Shown one piece after another: positions 26,850 to 37,685 of a stretch of 64,000 bases of DNA (positions within the stretch are counted from its first letter, which is position 1; every line of letters starts with the position of its first letter). Made by a program: the position numbers and the translations under genes. The notes beneath the pieces were generated by a model, which was not told the DNA's origin, did not search any database, and saw nothing but the letters and a program-made list of their open reading frames with translations. The stretch covers positions 60,599 to 124,598 of the forward strand of contig JAVSML010020824.1 of assembly GCA_038503035.1 (NCBI GenBank), given 5' to 3'. The DNA comes from Crocodylus rhombifer (taxonomy: Eukaryota > Chordata > Crocodylia > Crocodylidae).

Positions 26850-27024
26850 ATAGAAGCTATCAGCACTAGTATTACACACACATAAGTACTCATAAAAACT
26901 ACGGTCCCCTACTTCCTTGTCAGACTGTGTTCCACCCCGCATAAAACAATAACCTGTAAGTTATAACCAGTTATCGCTGGACTTATTGGTTAAACGATTA
27001 AACATTTAACCATGCACATCCCTA
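26850..27024 (-). mobile_element. hAT-like element end, copy A
   Basis: Read on the minus strand from 27024 it starts TAGGGATGTGCATGGTTAAA and matches the sequence starting at 28400 on the plus strand over about 150 bp, including GAGTACTTA and TAATACTAGTG. Its other end is not visible. Confidence 0.7.
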
Positions 27025-27469
27025 ATACAAATAATTAACAACTTTTTTGCTTCTGGAGAGGCCACAGAATCAGATCTCATCTAAAAGGAAACCTTGAAAA
27101 TCAGTTTAAGTGTTTCCTCAATTTGTTTTCTACTACAGGGCCTGAGGATGTTTATAAAGAAGTGCTCCGTTTGCTTCATAAGACGCCATCCAAAATGCAT
27201 CATATTTTAAAATCCAAATTTTTTTTTAAAATCAGATCATCTCCTCTGTTTCAATAATAAACCAATTATGTGCTTTAAATAGCATAGGAAAGGGTTCCTG
27301 TTCCAGATTAGTCTTCATAATAGAAAAGCCCAGGGCCATATAAGAGGCTGCCTAAAGGCTATTGCTAGGAGAACTGTTGGGCCATGCCAGCAGTAATGGG
27401 CCTGTGCAGGCCTGCTGAAAGTTAGTTAGCCGACAACATGTCGGATCTCTTTCTGTAATCAGCCATATA

Positions 27470-27880
27470 CTAGCTGTAACTGTCACCAGATTTGGAAGGT
27501 AATATTTTCAGCTCAGCACCTCCAATTAATACAGCCCGCCTAGTTAACAATCTGTTGCTGACCTATCATTTCAGAATTAACTCTTTGGTGAACTAAACTC
27601 AAGACAGTATTAAATATGCAGAAATCGCAGGCCCTGCAATAGCTTATTCCAAACTGAGCTAATTAATTTTATTCTTTACCTACAATGATACAATGGATCA
27701 TCATATAGAATAGGTAGTTTAGTCATTTTCCAGGCTTAGTACACTTAAATAAAATGTGTCAGTTTACAAGAGGTGGTATGTATCGCATTAACTCACCTTA
27801 TGATCTTTCATATAAAATTAACATTGCCAGCTGGGAATTATTATGGATAGTAGCAGCTCTTGCATTTATTTATAAGGGCG
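27470..27880. promoter_or_regulatory. Candidate conserved noncoding element (AT-rich, homeodomain-type motifs)
   Basis: Repeat-free sequence with several TAAT/ATTA cores, for example CAATTAATAC near 27523 and CTAATTAATTTTATT near 27658, and balanced composition. This resembles deeply conserved noncoding elements, but conservation cannot be tested here. Regulatory function is inferred only from composition and motifs. Confidence 0.2.
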
Positions 27881-28066
27881 TGAAAGAACACCCACAAATT
27901 TATCTAAACAGTCAATGTATATAGTAAAAGCCAACTGTTGAAAATAAAAGAAAATAGTTATTTAGCACTTCATTTCCCACAAAGAATGTGTGAAGGTTTT
28001 CTTTTTAATTGATTAAAGGGAATACTTTCTCTCTCAAAAAATGAAGACTGAAGCTTTGCTTTAGAC

Positions 28067-28280
28067 CAGTGGTTTTCAGCTTCTGGTCAGCAGAGCTCTG
28101 CTGGTCTGCAGACTATGTCTAAGAGGTCTGCAAACGATGACTGTGATCAAGCAAAAATACATGGAATACCCACACTATAATTCAGAGGGGCCCCACCTCC
28201 ATTTGAAATTTCCAAAGGGGTCTACACCTCCATTCAATTTTTTTAGGAGTCTGCAAATGAAAGAAGGTTGAAAACCACTG
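28067..28280. mobile_element. hAT (Charlie-like) MITE with perfect 8-bp target duplication
   Basis: It starts CAGTGGTTTTCAGC and ends GGTTGAAAACCACTG, which are inverted repeats of each other. The flanking octamer CTTTAGAC is identical at 28059-28066 and 28281-28288. At 214 bp it carries no gene. Confidence 0.9.
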
Positions 28281-28399
28281 CTTTAGACTAAAACTATAAT
28301 GCTTATATGAGGCCTACCCCAATGCCCATTTAAAGCTCTGGGTATTCTTTCCTTAAGTCTAGTGGGCATTCGATTACATTTGTGGTGAACATGTTTTAT

Positions 28400-28555
28400 T
28401 AGGGATGTGAACGGTTAAATGTTTAATTATTTAACCTGTAAGCCCAGTGATAATTTTTTGCAGGGTGGAATGCAGTCTAGCAGGGAAGGGGGGGGGTGGA
28501 GTAGTTTTGATGAGTACTTAATGTATGTGTAATACTAGTGTTGATTGGTAGTGTA
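28400..28555 (+). mobile_element. hAT-like element end, copy B
   Basis: It starts TAGGGATGTGAACGGTTAAA and is the same family as the minus-strand copy at 26850-27024. The two terminal repeats point towards each other across about 1.4 kb. The far end is not recognised. It contains a run of nine G near 28488. Confidence 0.7.
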
Positions 28556-29484
28556 TGTGCTTGCTCTTTTGTTGGGGTTGTCTTAAATGGAGGGGGAGAA
28601 CTGTCAGTTTCCTATTAGAGGTGCTGCTATGCAAACTTACTGTAATGTAATGTCAGAGACCAGCATGATGAAATAAACATTTTAAGTAATATTTTTCAGT
28701 CAAAAGAAAAAGGTCACATAAGCTAATGGGATTGGTCACAGGCAGATGTTGATATGGTTAGCTATAGTATCAATATGTAGTGACCACAGTTTTTTCAGAA
28801 ATTAAGGTTTTATTTTGTTTTGAAAATAAACTAATGTTTGTCTCTTTTAGTTGTGGAGAAAGCATTTTTCTGTGACAACCTGTGTAGCATTGCCTCACTG
28901 ACCTTGCCAACAGGCAGATGGAAAGATCTGAGGGTAGAAAAGTCCTCCTATTCATTGCAGTGAGTTAACTGTCATTTTAGTAAAAGCATTGAGATTTTCT
29001 GGAACTGAGGGTAGATTTTAGGATTGTTAGCAGATTTTGAGTGCATCTTTCAGCACACTCATTCTCTGACCTTTGAATGTAAAAGTTAAAAAAGATTGTA
29101 ACTAAAATCATGAAGTTGGAAGTATAAGCAAAGCCAAAAGGCTATTTTAAGAAAAAAGACTTCTTTAAATTTTCTCTTATCATCCTTAATTCAGCCCACC
29201 ATGCACAAGGCATTGCAGTGTATAAAACCTTGTTATAGAGAGGACTTGCCAGCGGAAATTTACCAATGGAAATTTCTTTGTTCATTTCAATTAAAGATGT
29301 AAATAGAACTAAACATTTTACTTTGTTATGGTAATATATTGTCAGGTTTTGGGTTTTCTATGCGTGGAAAACTGTAGCTAAATTCAGTGTCAGCCAAGTA
29401 AAAGTTCTGCATTGCAGGGAATAAATGTGTTAAATACAGAAGATTTCAGTATTCTAATGAATAGTGCATTTGATTGAATAATGT
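28556..29484. other. Intronic DNA without recognisable feature
   Basis: AT-rich unique sequence between the hAT end and the CR1 element. Nothing coding or structured was recognised. Confidence 0.5.
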
Positions 29485-30900
29485 GGTCCATGGGCCAGGT
29501 GCCCGGAGATTGGAAACTAGCTAATGTGGTCCCTATTTATAAGAAAGGAGAACCCAGGAAACTGTTAAGTCCATAAGCCTCACATTGGTCTTGGGGGAGA
29601 ATTCTTGAAAAATTTATCAAGGATCACATCTGTGAGGGGCCGACAGGGGAGATCATGCCCAGGGGAAATCAACATGGTTCATCAAAGGCAGGTCCTGCCA
29701 GACCAACCTGATGGCCTTTTATGACCAGGTAACTAAATCCCTGGATGATGGTGTCATCGTGGACGTAGTCTTGCTGGACTTTAAGAAGGCCTTTGACACT
29801 GTCTCTCACCCCATTCTCATTAATAAATTGATTGACTGTGGCATTGATGCCTACACAGTTGGATGGGTCAAAAGTTGGCTGATGGTGTGCACCCAGAGAG
29901 TGGTGGTGGACAGGTTGTACTCTACCTGGCAGGATGTGAATAGTGGGGTCCCCCAGGGCTCGGTCCTGGGGCCTACACTGTTCAACATCTTCATCAGCGA
30001 CTTGGACGAGGGGGTGGAAAACACGTTGTCCAAGGTTGCCGATGACACCAAGATGTGGGGAGAAGTGGGCACGCTCGAAGGGAGAGACAGGCTGCAATTA
30101 GATTTAGACAGACTACAGAAGTGGGCAGATGGTAACAAGATGGGATTCAATTTCAGGTGCCGCACATGGGAAGGAATCCACAGCATACAAACAAGCTGGG
30201 GAGCTGCCCCCTTGTGAGCACAGAGGCGGAAAGGGATCTTGGAGTCATTATTGACTCCAAGATGAACATGAGCAGACTGCAGCCAAGAAAGCTAAACGCA
30301 CCTTGTTGTGCATCCAAAGATGCATCTCAAGCCAGTCCAGAGGTGATCCTCCCCCTCTACGCGACATTGGTCAGGCCACAATTGGAGTATTGCGTCCAGT
30401 TCTGGGCACCGCACTGTAAGAAGGATGTGGCTTGCCTTGAGAGGATTCAGAGGAGGGCCACCCACTTGGCTGGAGAGCAACAGAGCAGGCCCTATGAGGA
30501 GAGGCTGAGGGACTTGAACCTGTTCAGCCTCAGCAAGAGGAGGCTGAGGGGGGATTTGGCAGCTGCCTACAAACTCGTTAGGGGAGATCAGCAGCAAATA
30601 GGAAGGGCCCTATTCCCTCCAGCAGCACCTGGGGTGACGAGAAACAGTGACCAGAAGCTGCTGGAGAATAGGTTCAAGTTAGAGATTAGGAGACACTATT
30701 TCACTGTTAGGGTGGCTAGGATTTGGAACCAACTTCCTAGGAAAGTGGTCCTCGCTCCTACCTTGGGTAAATTAAAAAAGAGGTTGGATAAACACCTGTC
30801 TAGAGTCATGTGATCCCAGTATGTGCTCCTACCAGTGGCAGGGGGTCAGACTAGATGATCTGTTCAGGTCCCTTCTGACCCCAAACTACTATGAAACGTA
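29485..30900 (+). mobile_element. CR1 LINE, 5'-truncated, sense orientation
   Basis: A CR1 non-LTR retrotransposon begins within ORF2 (VPGDWKLANVVPIYKKG near 29500) and ends with the CR1-typical AGGTCCCTTCTGACCCC followed by a CTACTATGAAAC tail near 30893. It was truncated at the 5' end, the usual outcome of LINE insertion. It lies in the same transcriptional sense as FOXO3. Confidence 0.93.
29711..30813 (+). pseudogene. CR1 ORF2 reverse-transcriptase remnant
   Basis: Two open frames (29711-30217 and 30157-30813) together cover most of the CR1 reverse transcriptase and its C-terminal region. Visible motifs: [12 protein letters not shown] (palm motif A), [21 protein letters not shown] (the catalytic box, normally F/YADD), LEYCVQFWAPH, and WNQLPRKVV near the end. 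The two frames are offset by a small deletion near 30150-30165, where the usual KCKVLH-type segment is damaged. The upstream part (before 29711) has further stops. It is not functional. Confidence 0.9.
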
Positions 30901-31419
30901 CAATAAAAATATGTCAATGCTTGTCTCTCCATACACTTTCCAATACTGTAGAATTTCCTGTGTGTTCAAGATTCAGTGCCAATGCGCACCTAAATATTAT
31001 GAGATCAGCTGTTGGAGGGGGGGTTTTTAATGTCATGATCGAGTTTACACAATAATTAATATCCTATGGCCTTTGTTACACAGATTAGACTTGATTATTG
31101 TAATTGGCCCTTCTGGCTTTATGAACTATCATGCCATAGACACTTAGGCCCATTGTGGTATGGAAAACATTGCTCGATCATCTTTCCTCCACATTTTGTC
31201 TGTTCAGAGGAAATAGGCAACTTTGTTTCTTCCCACCTGCTCTCTAGGTGTTTGGGAAGATTTCCTTCTCTCCTTCTACATTAAGCAGTGCTGATATTTT
31301 TTTATAGGATTTTGGTGACTTCTTTATCCACTCAAACCTTGAAGCTGAAGGTAGAGGACTTTGTTAGTCAATGGTCCTCTTGCTCTGCCTTGAGTCCAGT
31401 CTGGTACATCTACAACAAA
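30901..31419. other. Intronic DNA, possible LINE2-like scrap near 31085
   Basis: Largely unique. RLDYCN is encoded around 31087-31104 and recalls an L2/CR1 signature, but without supporting neighbours I do not assign it. Confidence 0.35.
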
Positions 31420-32199
31420 AAACATGGAGGGTGTGTAGCAGTAAGCGTTGTGGGACCACAGTGCATATGTGTTCCCTTTCCTTGGACCATAACTTTGGTG
31501 TGAGGGAGAGGCTTGTGTGTTCCAATAACCCTCAGAGTTACGTTGTCTGGAGTCTTGTACTCCTGGTAGGGTCTCCCCAGCAAACGGATCTGAGGTGAGG
31601 TCCCAGACTAAACATGATCCAAACTCCTGAAGACCCCAACAGCAGAACAGGTGTACTTGAGGACCTACTGGTTCTCTGTGGCTATGAAGGCAGATGAGGG
31701 CTGCAGTGGGATGGAGGTCCCCAGTTGTCTTGGACATCCTTGCCACTAGGTTCAGGGCTCCCTTCTGTCAAACTTGTGTTCCCCACGTTAAAAGATGTTA
31801 TGAACGGGCTTCTGCCAAGGGTTGTTGTCATATCTCCCATAAAACAAGTCCTGTAGTGATGGACGAGTGGCAGTGGGGATAGGAACAGTGATTTCTGGGA
31901 GCCCCTAGTCACAAATCTGCAGGTAGTGGCAGTTGTGCAATGGTTGTTTTGCGCTTACCGAGACAGAAGTACAATTCGGCAGCTGCAGCTGTGACTGTGC
32001 AGTCCTCTTTAGGATCCCCTTTGCTTACCCTGAATGTGGAGGGGGTTAGAAACAGTGCCCCAAATACAGGCTGTTTAATCAACCCCCCTGGCTGAATTAC
32101 CACATCCAGTGGTAATTCTACTCACAGCCAAAACTAACAAAATAAAGTACTGAAGTTCGCCTCATGGAATCCCTGCACTCTTATGGGCTCCTCAAACAG

Positions 32200-33250
32200 T
32201 GAGCGTCTTGAAAGAAAAATCGCCATAGTAGCTAGAGAACTTGCAAGATGTGAAATCAGTATTGCTGCCCTAAGTGAGACCTGCTGGGCAGAAGAAGGCC
32301 AGCTGAAAGGAGGAGGAGGTGGCTATATATTTTTTTTGGAAAGGAAAGTCACCTGAAGAGAGGTGCATTCACAGGTTTGGCTTTTGTCATCAAGAATAAG
32401 ACTGTCTGCCAGCTTTCACAACTTCTTGTAGGCATTAACAAACACCTTATGACTCTCCACCTCAAGGTCAGTAAGAACTAGTATGCTATCGTCATTAGTG
32501 AGTATGTCCCCACACTTGACAATGAAGAAGTTAACAAAGAACAGTTCTACTGTGCTCTTGACACAGTCCTGACTGCCACTGCCAAGGAAGACAAGCTCAG
32601 CCTTATGGGTGACTTCAATGCAAGAATTGGGCGACACTCTGAACTTTGGAGTGGCAGCACTGGGAAAGAGGAGGTGGGGAAAGTCAACTCCATTAGTGTC
32701 TTCCTCCTTGGCAAATGTGCAGAGCATGATGTGCTTATCACGAATACCATCTTCAGCCAGTGACAGATATAAGACCACCTGAAAACATCCAAGCTCCAAT
32801 CACTGGCACCTTCTTGACTATATTATTGTCGGAACCCATGATCATACCGTTGTCCATATCACCAAAATCCTGAGAGGTGCAGATGACTGCTGGACAAATC
32901 ACAGTTTAGTCGGATCAATCATGGACATGCAGCTTGCACAACAACACTGTAAATAGCTGAAAGGAATGCCTAAGAGATTCCCATCAAGGCACTCCAAGGC
33001 CAAGCTAGATGCAAAGTTCTTCAGCCATGCCTTTCTGAAAGGGTCTCTGACCTACCTGACTACATCAGGGACATCCAGGCACATTGGGAGGAACTTAAGA
33101 ATGTTATTCAGGAGACATGCATTGAATCGGTTGGATATTCCACTTACCTTCACCAAGATTTGTTTAATGAGAACAGTGAGGAAATCCTAGCACTTACCCA
33201 TCAGAAGACAACTGTGCTCTGCAGCTGGTAAAATGAACCTTACAAATGGC
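32200..33250 (+). pseudogene. Endonuclease region of the RTE-like element
   Basis: Fragments of an exonuclease-endonuclease-phosphatase fold can be read across several frames: a LSET motif, GDFNARIG with the conserved Asp and Asn, then an HWHLLDYIIV-like motif reached only after a frameshift near 32800. Multiple stops and frameshifts mean no product. The enzyme would nick target DNA to prime reverse transcription. Confidence 0.8.
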
Positions 33251-33327
33251 AAAAACAAGAGGCTTAACACTGGCTCAAACCTGTAGTTCAGACAAGGCTA
33301 CAGAACATCAAGAACAAGTGGTGGCAA

Positions 33328-35360
33328 GTGATAACCATGGAGATTCAGAGTTTCACTGGCCAACATGACATAAGAAACTTCTTTCAAGCAATAAAAGCTA
33401 TCCATGGACCATGTTCCAATGGCCCAGCCCCTTTGAAATCCCCGGATGGCTCCACCTTTCTCATAGACAATGTATCCATCAAGCAACACTGGAAGGAGCA
33501 TTTTAAGACTGTACTCAGCTGTGAATCTGAGATCTCAGCTGCTACCATTGAGTCTGTCCCTCAGTGCCCAGTAATAGAACCTCCTGCTGATCCCCCATCC
33601 TTTAAGGAAGTCTGGCATGCCATCACTCAGACCAAGAACAATAAAATGCCAGGCCCTGATGGCATCCCTGCAGACATCTTCAAAGCTGGTAGAACAGCAT
33701 TAGCACAAAAATTTCACCAACTTCTCATCAAAATATGGGTTAACAAGGAAATTCCACGTGGCTTAAAGAATGTCAACATTGTTACCATTTTCAAGAAAGG
33801 GGACAAGTCAGTGTGTGAGACCTACCGAGGCATTGCCCTCCTCTCCGTTGCCAGGAAGATTCTTACTCGCATCCTTTTGAATCGCCTCCTCCTCCTTGCC
33901 AAAGATGTCTTTCCAGAATCCCAGTCTGGCTTTAGATCTCGGAGCCCCTTGGAGTCAATCTGAGGCTGGGGTGGGGAGCTGAGTGCCTGCGTGCATGCAT
34001 GTGCCTGCGTGCATGCATGCACCCCAGCCCAGCAGGTCAGTCCATGGGAGAGGGAAGAGGCAGGGGCTAGATCAAGGCCCCCGTGGTGAGGGATAGTACT
34101 GCAGAAGCAGGGTTAAGTTGAGTGGGGCCCCGACTGGGTGAGACTTACCTGCTGGGGAGGCATGCCCCCCACAAAATTTGATCTGCCCCCCCTTCCTCCC
34201 CACAGATTTACCTGCTTGGTAGAGAGGGTGGGGGAGCAGTAATGCACAGTAGATTAAATGGCAAAGGTGGTCTCCTTTTCAAAGAGGTTGGAGACCACTG
34301 CTTTAGGCCATCACAGGGTGCCACATTATTTTTGTTGCACAACAGATCCAGGAGAAGTGTAGAGAGCAACACAAGGAGCTGTTTATGACATTCATTGACC
34401 TAACCAAGGCCTTTGACTCCATCAATTATGAAGCCTTATGGAAGGTGCTGGTTTAGTTGTCCACTGAAGTTCATCAGTATCCTCGGGCTACTCCATGACA
34501 GGATGACTGCCACAGTCCTTTGCAATGGATCAGAGACAGACCCGTTCACCATCCATACCGGTGTCAAGCAGAGCTGCGTCATCACCCCAGCCCTTTTCTC
34601 TGTCTGTCTTGCTGTGTTTTTGATTCTAATCCATGACCGCCTTCCTCCCAGAATTTGGGTTAAGTATTGAATGGACAGTCAGCTTTTCAACCTGTGCTGT
34701 ATTCACAGCAAAACAAAAGTTACCAAGGCTGGCATCCCCAACCTTCAGTACGCTGACAACTGTTATCCTTGGGCACACTGAACCCATCCTGTAGTCTACC
34801 CTTGACCTTTTCTCAGTTGCCTGTCACAGCTTGGGACTTTCCCTTAACATTGGGAAGACAAAGGTGCTCCATCAGCTTGCCCCAGCACAAGCTACACCCC
34901 CCCCCCCCCCCCATTACCATTTGGTGGAGAATCCCTGGAAAACGTCAAGCATTTCCCATACCAAGCAGTCACCTCTCCCAGTCAAGTCAGTATTGATGTA
35001 GAAACCAAACACAGGATTTGCTGTGCCAGCATATTCTTTGGAAAGCTGCTTTGCTGTGTCTTTGCTGACCAGTATCTGCAGATGGAAACTAAGATCCTGG
35101 TCTACAATGCAGCAGTTATCCCCATGCTTCTCTATGAGTGTGAGATGTACGTGACACATTGAAGCCATCTTAAGTGCCTGGAATGGTTCCATCAGCATTG
35201 CCTCAGGAAGATCCTTCACATTAGATGGGAAGGCCACTGCACTAATGCCAGCATTCTCTCTGCAGCTAACATAACCAGCATTGAGGCAAAGATCACGCAA
35301 CTTCAATTCTGCTGGGCTGGCCACTGTGTGCACACATGGCTGACACTCATCTCTTGAAGC
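33328..35360 (+). pseudogene. Reverse-transcriptase region of the RTE-like element, interrupted
   Basis: The frame 33328-33963 (211 codons) carries NKMPGPDGIPADIFKAG, TIFKKGDKS and YRGIALLSVARKIL, all fingers/palm motifs. It is cut by a hAT insertion, then resumes at about 34330 with QEKCREQHKELF and FIDLTKAFDSIN (palm A), VKQSCVITPALFSV, and LQYADNC at about 34745-34765. The catalytic YADD pair reads YADN here. GLSLNIGKTKVLHQ follows. The decay includes in-frame stops (for example after KVLV near 34455) and frameshifts. Confidence 0.88.
33938..34300. mobile_element. hAT-type element nested in the RTE-like LINE
   Basis: The right end is AAAGAGGTTGGAGACCACTG, the reverse complement of a CAGTGGTCTCCAACC hAT terminus. 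CTTTAG occurs on both sides (33930-33935 and 34301-34306), and joining the flanks restores the LINE reading frame around GFRP. The left terminal repeat is not recognisable, so it is degraded or truncated. It contains a short TGCATGCATG/GCCTGCGTGCATG run at 33985-34022. Confidence 0.75.
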
Positions 35361-35599
35361 AAGTCCTCTTCTCTCAACTTAGTCATGGTACAACAACCTG
35401 CAGAGGCCAGTGGAAATGCTACAACCTTACAAGGTAGGAAGCACTGGCTGGTAACAGGTCTCAACAGCACTGCACCATATATCAAGCTACAACCCACTTT
35501 GAAGAGAATTGTCTTGCTAAGGGCTGAGAAACAGCAGAGGAGGAAGGAAAGCGCACAGCATCCTGGCCAGCAGTTTAACACCCCTCACAACTAGTGCCC

Positions 35600-36346
35600 T
35601 GGGGCTAGAGATGGCAGGAGAGCTGAGCCCAGGCTGACAGGACCGCTGGCAGGGGCTCCGCCTGCCACAGGCTCTTTACGCCCCAAGGCCTCATAACCTG
35701 CTGCTGTTGCTGGTGGCAGGGGCTGTGGGCACCCACACCTCCCATACACACCCTACATCCCCTCACATACCACAGCCACCCTCTCCCTCCACACATGCTA
35801 CAACTCTCTCAGCCATCCTGCTCCCCACACATTCACAGCCCCCCACACCAACCCACACCCCACATATCCACACACACCCCTACATGCTCCCCCACCCCAC
35901 ATACCCACACACCCACAGCCCTCCACAAACCTATCCCCACCCACCCATACTCCCCATACTCCCTCTACAATATACAAGAGTAAGACTTCACTTTAAGCTA
36001 TTATACAATCACCTCTGTACACTAAGCAAACGTATGTAAATAAGGGCAAAATCTTTTTTGAAATCAAATTAATGAATGTTGTAGTAGATGTTTGATTTTT
36101 TAGAATATAATTTGTTATTTTTCTGGTTCCAAGATGACAAAATCCCTTGCTGAAAGTAGCACTTCTGGGGGCAAGGGAAGGGACTTCTGGTGGCATATGT
36201 CAGGGGTTAGGGGGTGGGACTTCCGGTCCCAAGATGGCGACCATGGGGTGGGGCACCTGTCAAGGGGTAGGGCTACCCATGCAGCCCTTGACAGCTTGCC
36301 AAAACTGGGTAAGCGGCCCTCCAGCTGAAATAATTGCCTGCCCCTG
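35600..36346 (-). mobile_element. hAT-like element with C-rich interior
   Basis: The right end on the minus strand is CAGGGGCAGGCAATTATTTC followed by AGCTGGAGGGCCGCTTAC, a hAT end type known from reptiles (recalled). The interior includes GTAAATAAGGGCAAAATCTTTTTTG and a CCCACA-rich minisatellite. The left end near 35600 is approximate. Confidence 0.6.
35735..35970 (+). repeat. C-rich CCCACA/CCCCACAC minisatellite-like tract
   Basis: Irregular repeats of CCCACA, CACACCC and CCCCACAC over about 235 bp with almost no G. The strong strand asymmetry produces Pro/His/Thr-rich open frames that are not genes. Confidence 0.85.
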
Positions 36347-36839
36347 GTCTCAGAGGTTCTTGGCCTTGTTGTAGTGTTATGTTTCATTTTCAGTTTGTTT
36401 CAGTGTAGGTCCTTAGGTTTAATTCCACTTCTAAAAAATAGTAATGTGACTTTCATTGTCTTAGCAAATGCCTCTAATACCCTTTAAAAAGTGCATAGTT
36501 GTGCTTTGTAAGATCAATCCTTAAAGCAAATTTTTAGACTCATTGTTTTAAGTTAATATTGTGTTCTTGGAGTATTCAAATCATGACAGAGAGCTTACGG
36601 AAGGGGATGGATAAGACTCATGTCATTGAGGAGCCACCCTTGGTGGCTCCTGATTTTTCTGGCTGTTTCTGAATTGCTAATGTCTGGTTAACGTGGAAGG
36701 AAAAATCCAGAATAGAAATATAAGAACGTGCATTGGAAACAGATTCTTTATTTTTATTCTTTTACGTACTAAAGTGTGTGTATGCGGGGGTGGGGGTATG
36801 TGTTTACACACCCCACACACAGTCTTACAGTATTAACAG

Positions 36840-37110
36840 GATTTGATGGAAGTGCTCTGCCAAAAGAAGAAAAAAACCCGCCGAGAGTTGCTTCCAATGT
36901 CCAATGTGTGCCGGAAGCCCAGGTTTGGCTGTGGGGAATGGAATGTTCTCTGTAGTCCTCCAAGAACAAAAACAGCTGGGAAACAGGCTACCGAGACAGC
37001 TTCTCACTTTGAAAAAATAAACAAACGCCATGCAACCAGTGCTGTCTTTATGAAGTTCATTTCACTTTTCCACACACTCCGTCTGTTTTTTCAGGGTGAG
37101 AGGTTGGTTC
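36840..37110. promoter_or_regulatory. Candidate intronic enhancer with ETS, TEAD and forkhead motifs
   Basis: A repeat-free stretch with clustered consensus sites: CCGGAAGC (ETS) at 36911-36918, GGAATGGAATGT (tandem TEAD type) ending at 36946, and ATAAACAAAC (forkhead type) around 37017-37026. Sequence texture resembles a conserved element. A forkhead site inside FOXO3 would allow feedback, but this is motif-level inference without conservation data. Confidence 0.3.
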
Positions 37111-37474
37111 TGCTTTCCCCTCTCCCTCCTTCCCAACTTCTTTCTAGTCTGTCTCTAAAATTACATTATTTTGATGATCAACATTCACTTCAATCCTTCC
37201 ACCCGCCCTCACACCCAGTGGAAAAAAGTAAACTGCAACCAGCATGCTCTCCCAGAAGCAAAACAAATGTTAGTTATTAGAGTCCTGTGGTCAGTGGATG
37301 ACTGTTTGTGAAATAACTGGAAATTTTTGCTGCTAACTGGAAGTGTGATATGTTCAGCCAATTCCCAGACAGTATATATTTTCGACAAGGTTTGTTTTTT
37401 CATTAGTGTAATAGTTTAAAACATTCATCTTTTTTAAAAAAGGCAAGCAGCAATTGTTATATATATTTAACAAT

Positions 37475-37685
37475 CCCACTTAATTTTTTAAAATAACTTA
37501 CTGTTTGAAAGTGCATGTACAGTGGAAAAGCCACTTGGTAACTCACTCAAAACACAGCTTTATGAAATGTCATATATACATATATGGCGTTTCATAAAGC
37601 CGTGTTTTGAGTGAGTTACCAAGTGGCTTTTCCACTGTACATGCACTTCCAAACAGTAAGAGGTTATTAAAAAAAATTAAGTGGG
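37475..37685. mobile_element. Palindromic (fold-back) MITE, near-perfect long inverted repeat
   Basis: The left arm from CCCACTTAATTTTTT at 37475 and the right arm ending AATTAAGTGGG at 37685 pair along about 100 bp each, with only a few mismatches and small indels. The centre is CATATATACATATATG. Nearly the whole 211 bp is arm, so it would fold as one hairpin. Target duplication is not evident. The superfamily is not assigned. Confidence 0.88.

Larger units (their letters stand above)
31420..35595 (+). mobile_element. RTE-like non-LTR retrotransposon, near full length, decayed
   Basis: A LINE with an apurinic-endonuclease domain followed by a reverse transcriptase. Endonuclease traces: ERLERKIAIVARELARCE and ALSETCWAEEG (about 32209-32295) and GDFNARIG (about 32607-32630). 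Reverse-transcriptase traces run from 33328 to 34880, and a C-terminal region with LRKILHIRW (about 35202-35230) follows. The 5' limit is approximate: 31420-32100 looks like its GC-balanced untranslated leader. Clade assignment (RTE or RTE-X type) is by recalled protein similarity. It holds a C18 run at about 34896-34913 and a hAT insertion at 33938-34300. Confidence 0.8.

Noticed and set aside
31066..31284. RLDYCN motif suggesting an L2 LINE
   Set aside because: Six residues without any neighbouring LINE motif could be chance.
35707..36039. Pro/His/Thr-rich 110-codon frame
   Set aside because: It is a direct translation of the CCCACA-rich minisatellite.
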